From Salipiger marinus (GTDB lineage: Bacteria; Pseudomonadota; Alphaproteobacteria; Rhodobacterales; Rhodobacteraceae): a stretch of 64,000 bases of DNA. Numbering within the stretch: the first letter of the stretch is position 1; each line of letters begins with the position of its first letter. The notes beneath the pieces were generated by a model. It saw only the letters and a list, made by a program, of their open reading frames with translations, did no database searches and had not been told where the DNA came from. Location: the NCBI RefSeq assembly GCF_900100085.1, contig NZ_FNEJ01000011.1, positions 114,611 through 178,610 of the forward strand, written 5' to 3'. The translations under genes were made by a program, and so were the position numbers. Positions 60,299 to 64,000 of this stretch are shown here, one piece after another.

Positions 60299-60441
60299 GG
60301 ACACCCCCGTCAGCTGCCGGACACGATCATGACGCCATGGCGACAGGCGCGGCACCCCCTGTCAAGAGTCTGTCACATGCCCCGCTGCCCACGCACGGTT
60401 CTGCCTGTCAGAGCGGCAGATCAGGCGGCAGACCCGCCGGG

Positions 60442-60483
60442 ACTGCGCAGATCTTGCGCAGTTTTGAATCACATGCGCAGTTA
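60442..60483. repeat. Inverted plus direct TGCGCAGT repeats
   Basis: ACTGCGCA (60442-60449) and TGCGCAGT (60455-60462) form a perfect eight-base dyad with a five-base spacer, and TGCGCAGTTA recurs at 60474-60483, running into the stop of the MarR gene. This lies 144 bases before the DsbA-fold gene start on the minus strand. It could be an operator or a terminator stem. Confidence 0.5.
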
Positions 60484-61104
60484 TTCCGCCGTAGGGCCAT
60501 CCCCGCCGATCCCGGCTTCGGCCAGTGTCATCCGCAGGTCGGCGATCTGTTCCGCCACCGCTTCGGTATGGTGGGCGGCCTGATCCGACCACGCGCTGAA
60601 CCGTTCCAGCAGCGGCAGGAAGGTCGCCACCTCTTCGGGGGTCCAGTCCTTGAGGAAGCTGCCCAGCACCAGAAACTTGTAGGTGCGCACCGCCGAGACC
60701 AGCCGCGCGCCCTCTTCGGTCAGTTCCAGCACGCTGCGCCGCGCGTCCTGCTGGCTGACCGCGCGCCGCACCAGCCCCTGCCGGATCAGATCCGAGGTCA
60801 CCCGGCTGGCGCGCGACGGATCGATGCCAAGCCGCGAGGCCACGGTGGACACCATGGTTTCGGTCTGGTCGCAGGGCGTGCCGAATTCCGCCTCGGGCGC
60901 GCGCACCGCCATCAGCACGTCAAGCTGCGCCAGATCCAGCGTCAGCCCCAGATCGGACAGGGCGTGCTGGCCCAGTTCGCGCTTGATGACCCGGCGCCGC
61001 CAGCGCTGCAGCACCGCGTCGATCTCTGTCGCGGCCTCGGCGGTCGCCGCTTCGATGCCGGCGAGGTGCAGGTGGTCTTTCAGGCTCGGATCCGTCTCGG
61101 GCAA
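60481..61104 (-). CDS. MarR-family transcriptional regulator
   Basis: From TTG 61104 the protein has 207 residues. Motifs are VSTVASRLGIDPSRASRVTSDLIRQGLV near 98-125 (recognition helix) and RRAVSQQDARRSVLELTEEG near 126-145 (wing with DARR). An in-frame ATG at 61134 is possible, but it lies within the dyad 61127-61165 and has no ribosome site, while TTG 61104 has TGGAGA six bases upstream; I prefer TTG. It is divergent from an MFS exporter, the usual arrangement for a drug-responsive MarR repressor. Confidence 0.8.
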   Translation of the reverse strand: MPETDPSLKDHLHLAGIEAATAEAATEIDAVLQRWRRRVIKRELGQHALSDLGLTLDLAQLDVLMAVRAPEAEFGTPCDQTETMVSTVASRLGIDPSRASRVTSDLIRQGLVRRAVSQQDARRSVLELTEEGARLVSAVRTYKFLVLGSFLKDWTPEEVATFLPLLERFSAWSDQAAHHTEAVAEQIADLRMTLAEAGIGGDGPTAE

Positions 61105-61126
61105 TGGGGGTCTCCATTTAGATGCT

Positions 61127-61165
61127 GTTGACATATATCTGCTACGGGCACAGATATGTCGCAAC
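61127..61165. promoter_or_regulatory. MarR operator candidate with promoter elements
   Basis: GTTGACATATATCTG and CAGATATGTCGCAAC form an imperfect dyad with nine bases between arms, AT-rich in a GC-rich region. TTGACA (61128-61133) is an exact -35 hexamer on the plus strand for the MFS gene, and TTGCGA (complement of 61159-61164) serves the minus strand. Binding here would control both genes. Confidence 0.65.
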
Positions 61166-61253
61166 CCCAGTGTGCCGCAAGCGGACGCGAAGCGCCAGAT
61201 CGCCGCGCCCCCCCGGCCCGACCGCTGCCTGATTGCCCAAGGAGACCGCGTTC

Positions 61254-62762
61254 ATGACCGACCGCGCCGACCCCATCGACCTGCCCGCCGCTGCCGAAGC
61301 CCATGACCCCGCCGTGATCCGGCTGGCGGCGGTGGCGGCGACGCTGCTTTTCGCCTCGCTGGGACAGACCATCGTCTCCACCGCCATGCCGATCATGGTG
61401 GCCGATCTGGGCGGCATGGACCATCTGACATGGGTCATCACCGCCTATCTGCTGGCCTCGACCATCGGGGCGCCGGTGGCGGGCAAGCTGTCGGATCTCT
61501 ATGGGCGCAAGGCGGTGCTGCAGGTGGCGATCGGCATCTTCCTTGCCGGGTCGGTGATCTGTGGCTTTGCCTCGACCATGGGGCTGGTGATCGCGGGCCG
61601 CGCCATTCAGGGGCTGGGCGCGGGCGCGCTGATCGTCACCTCCATGGCGGTGGTGGGCGATCTGCTGCCCGCCCGCCAGCGCGGTCAGGCGCAGGGGCTG
61701 ATGGGGGCGGCCTTCGGCGTCTCCACCGTGGTGGGGCCGCTTCTGGGCGGGTTCATCGTGCAGCACTGGTCATGGCACTGGATTTTTTTCGTGAACTTCC
61801 CCGTCGGCGCCATCGCCTTTGTCATCCTTGGCATGGCGCTGCCCTCGCGCAGCGACCGCAGGCGGCAGTCCATCGACTATGCGGGCGCGGCGCTGCTGGC
61901 GACGCTGCTGGCCTCCGCCGTTCTGGTCGCGAATATGGGCGGCACCGTGCTGGGCTGGACCGATCCCGCGCTGCTGGCGCTGGTCGGGCTGGCGCTGGTG
62001 GCGCTGGTGGGCTTTGTCGCCGTCGAACGCCGCGCGCCGGAGCCGATCCTGCCGCCCACGCTCTTCACCATCAACGCCTTTCTGGTGGTCAACGCCGTGG
62101 GCTTTCTGGTCGGCATGGCGATGTTCGGCACCATCACCTTCCTGCCGCTGTTCCTGCAGGTGGCCAAGGGCATTTCGCCCACGCAGTCGGGGCTGTTTCT
62201 GGTGCCTATGATGGGCGGGCTGATCCTTGCCTCCACCGTGGCGGGGCGGATCATGTCCAAGACCGGGCGCTACCGGCTGCTGCCCATCGCCTCCACCGCG
62301 CTGCTGGCGCTGGCGATGCTGGCGATGACCACGCTCTCGCCGCAAAGCCCGCTCTGGCTGGTGGCCTGCACCATGGTCGCGGTCGGGCTGGGGCTTGGTC
62401 CGGTGTTTTCGGTGGGGGTCGCCGCCATCCAGAACGCGGTGCCGGTCAGCATGATCGGCATCGGCACCGCCAGCGCCAACATGTTCCGCCTGATCGGCGG
62501 CGCGCTTGGCACCGCAGGCTTCGGCGCGATCTTCAGCGCGGGGCTGGCGCGGCAGCTTGATGGCCAGCTGCCCGAGGACATGGAGGGCGGGCTGGGCGGC
62601 ATGGGCGCCGAGATGATCGCGCGCCTGCCCGCCGCCCTGCAGCTGCAGGTGATGGAGGGGTTCAGCGCGGCGCTGCACCCGGTGTTCTGGATCGCGGCGG
62701 CGGCGGCGGCGCTGGCCTGCGCGCTGTCGGTGCTGCTGCGCGAACAGCCGATGCCCGCCTGA
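61254..62762 (+). CDS. MFS transporter, DHA2 (EmrB/QacA) family
   Basis: The 502-residue protein has about 14 membrane helices. Motifs include the D1 motif TIVSTAMPIMVADLGG near 35-50, motif A KLSDLYGRKAVLQV near 80-95 (G-x-L-x-D-x-x-G-R-R/K), GRAIQGLGAGALIVTSMAVVGDLL near 117 (motif B/C), and WRWIFF-type SWHWIFFVNFPVGA near 170. Such proton-driven exporters expel drugs or toxic organics. AAGGAGA precedes ATG 61254; an ATG at 61233 lies upstream of that site. It is divergent from the MarR gene. Confidence 0.9.
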   Translation: MTDRADPIDLPAAAEAHDPAVIRLAAVAATLLFASLGQTIVSTAMPIMVADLGGMDHLTWVITAYLLASTIGAPVAGKLSDLYGRKAVLQVAIGIFLAGSVICGFASTMGLVIAGRAIQGLGAGALIVTSMAVVGDLLPARQRGQAQGLMGAAFGVSTVVGPLLGGFIVQHWSWHWIFFVNFPVGAIAFVILGMALPSRSDRRRQSIDYAGAALLATLLASAVLVANMGGTVLGWTDPALLALVGLALVALVGFVAVERRAPEPILPPTLFTINAFLVVNAVGFLVGMAMFGTITFLPLFLQVAKGISPTQSGLFLVPMMGGLILASTVAGRIMSKTGRYRLLPIASTALLALAMLAMTTLSPQSPLWLVACTMVAVGLGLGPVFSVGVAAIQNAVPVSMIGIGTASANMFRLIGGALGTAGFGAIFSAGLARQLDGQLPEDMEGGLGGMGAEMIARLPAALQLQVMEGFSAALHPVFWIAAAAAALACALSVLLREQPMPA

Positions 62763-62786
62763 GCAGCGCCGGACGCTTGCGCGGGA

Positions 62787-62885
62787 TCAGCCGCGCAGGC
62801 GTTTGACGAACTGTGCCAGCATGCCGTTGGGCGCGGGCAGGAAGCAGCAGGAAAGCACGAAGCGGAACGGATCAATCACCATCAT
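62787..62885 (-). CDS. Small 32-residue ORF of unknown function
   Basis: The peptide is MMVIDPFRFVLSCCFLPAPN followed by GMLAQFVKRLRG. It is hydrophobic with a CC pair and a basic tail. AAGGACAG lies about seven bases before the start. It sits between the MFS stop and the glycerate kinase on the minus strand, 113 bases beyond the kinase stop. I do not recognise it. No other feature is seen in this 236-base gap. Confidence 0.35.
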   Translation of the reverse strand: MMVIDPFRFVLSCCFLPAPNGMLAQFVKRLRG

Positions 62886-62998
62886 GGGCTCTGTCCTTCG
62901 GTCAAGCGGCGCGGGCACCTCCCCGGGCGCCCCTGCGCAACAGGATGCGCCAGCGCCGAAACAGTTCCATGACGAGTCCGTGAAGAAGCTGTAACCGC

Positions 62999-64000
62999 TC
63001 AGCCGTGGCCCTCTGGCCGCACCAGAATGGCCCGGAAATCGTTCACATTGGTGCCGGTGGGGCCCGGGATGAACAGATCTCCCAGCTGGTCGAACGCGCC
63101 CCATGCGTCATTGCGGGCCAGCGCCGTCATCGCATCGTGCCCGCTGGCGCGCAGACGGCCCGCGCTGGTGCCATCGGCGAAGGCGCCCGCATTGTCCTCG
63201 GTGCCGTCGATGCCATCGGTGTCGGCGGCGAGCGCGTGGATGCCTTCCAGCCCGTCCACCGCCTGCGCGAAGGCCAGCAGGAATTCGGTGTTGCGCCCGC
63301 CCCGCCCGCCGTCGCCGCGCAGCGTCACCGTGGTCTCGCCGCCCGACAGCATCACCACTGGCGCCACAAACGGCCGGTTGCGGCAGGCCACCTCGCGCGC
63401 CAGCGCCGCATGCACCCGGCCCACATCGCGCGCCTCGCCCTCGATCGCGTCCGACAGGATCACCGCCGGGACGCCCTGCGCCCCGGCCCGCGCCGCCGCC
63501 GCCTCCAGCGAGATCCGGGCCGAGGCGATCACATGCACCTCGTTGCGGGCAAAGACCGGATCGCGCGGATCGGGGGCTGCAGAGGCGGCGCTGCGGATAT
63601 GGGCCAGCACCGTCTCGGGCAGCGCGATCTTCCACGCCTCGATCATCGCCAGCGCCGCGCGCGCATCCACCGCATCGGGCACGGTGGGGCCGGAGGCGAC
63701 CTGCGCCGGATCATCCCCGGGCACGTCCGACACGATCAGGCTGACCACGCGGGCAGGCGCGCAGGCAGCCGCCAGCCTGCCGCCCTTGATGCGGCTCGCA
63801 TGTTTGCGGATGGCGTTCATCACCCCGATCGGCGCGCCGGAGGCCAGCAGCGCCCGGTTCAGCGCCTGTTCCTCCGCCAGCGTCAGACCCTCGGGCGGGG
63901 CGGGCAGCAGCGCCGAGCCGCCGCCGCAGACCAGCGCCACCACCAGATCACGCTCGGTCAGGCCCCGCACCGCGTCAAACAGCGCCTCTGACGCCGCCAT
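62999..64000 (-). CDS. Glycerate 2-kinase (GckA/TtuD, MOFRL family), 5' end outside window
   Basis: The frame runs to the last base; the Met at the edge is internal, and about 90 N-terminal residues are missing compared with the usual 420. Visible family motifs are [84 protein letters not shown] and a MOFRL end [17 protein letters not shown] with [15 protein letters not shown]. The enzyme makes 2-phosphoglycerate from D-glycerate in the glyoxylate, serine or tartrate pathways. Confidence 0.92.
   Translation of the reverse strand: MAASEALFDAVRGLTERDLVVALVCGGGSALLPAPPEGLTLAEEQALNRALLASGAPIGVMNAIRKHASRIKGGRLAAACAPARVVSLIVSDVPGDDPAQVASGPTVPDAVDARAALAMIEAWKIALPETVLAHIRSAASAAPDPRDPVFARNEVHVIASARISLEAAAARAGAQGVPAVILSDAIEGEARDVGRVHAALAREVACRNRPFVAPVVMLSGGETTVTLRGDGGRGGRNTEFLLAFAQAVDGLEGIHALAADTDGIDGTEDNAGAFADGTSAGRLRASGHDAMTALARNDAWGAFDQLGDLFIPGPTGTNVNDFRAILVRPEGHG

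Overview
The window is a GC-rich, densely packed chromosomal segment that reads as an alphaproteobacterium of the Rhodobacteraceae/Paracoccaceae type (Rhodobacter-like). The clues are a smoC-smoEFGK-mtlK-xylB polyol operon, a DUF2842 gene directly after purA, an imelysin/HemP/bacterioferritin iron cluster, a Mur-type Fur protein divergent from sitABCD, and double-hairpin intergenic repeats. I found no rRNA, tRNA, CRISPR array or intact transposon. Both window ends cut genes (a DapA-family lyase/synthase at the left, a glycerate 2-kinase at the right).

Layout. 1-2.2 kb: end of a DapA-family enzyme, a GntR regulator and a luciferase-like oxidoreductase. 2.3-8.3 kb: haem uptake, with a TonB-dependent receptor divergent from hmuSTUV around an iron-box-like palindrome. 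8.4-12.1 kb: a QseBC/PmrAB-like two-component system next to two L,D-transpeptidases; the same TTAAG-N6-TTAAG direct repeat precedes the regulator/first transpeptidase and the second transpeptidase. 12.2-21.7 kb: MarR, HAD phosphatase and a polyol operon with its SorC-type regulator. 21.7-27.4 kb: gamma-glutamyltransferase, a DUF1217 protein, an M20 amidohydrolase and an Ldh-family dehydrogenase. 27.5-34.3 kb: sitABCD manganese-type uptake, divergent mur, and a PhnCDE-like ABC system with a fused double permease. 34.4-40.3 kb: aldehyde dehydrogenase, TatD, a PhnP-like hydrolase, an AEC carrier, purA and DUF2842.

40.5-46.9 kb holds the most unusual cluster: an iron/sugar-phosphate-type ABC transporter translationally linked to a beta-CASP-like metallo-beta-lactamase protein, a Cys-X5-Arg phosphatase and a LacI regulator, preceded by a perfect 16-bp palindrome. 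It looks like a self-contained uptake-and-dephosphorylation unit for a phosphorylated ligand. 46.9-52.8 kb (minus strand) is an iron-storage/uptake operon: a 53-residue unknown protein, HemP, imelysin, Bfd, Bfr, a di-haem oxidoreductase, a second imelysin and DUF1513. 53.0-56.8 kb: an SbcD/SbcC-like (YhaO/YhaN-like) nuclease-ATPase pair. 56.8-64.0 kb: an RTX repeat protein, a DsbA-fold isomerase, a MarR regulator divergent from a 14-helix MFS exporter around a dyad, and the glycerate kinase.

Taken together, the window is rich in metal and solute acquisition (haem, manganese, iron, polyols, a phosphorylated or oxyanion ligand), each system with a nearby regulator and a recognisable candidate operator. 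Functions rest on reading motifs and gene order; no database search was run.
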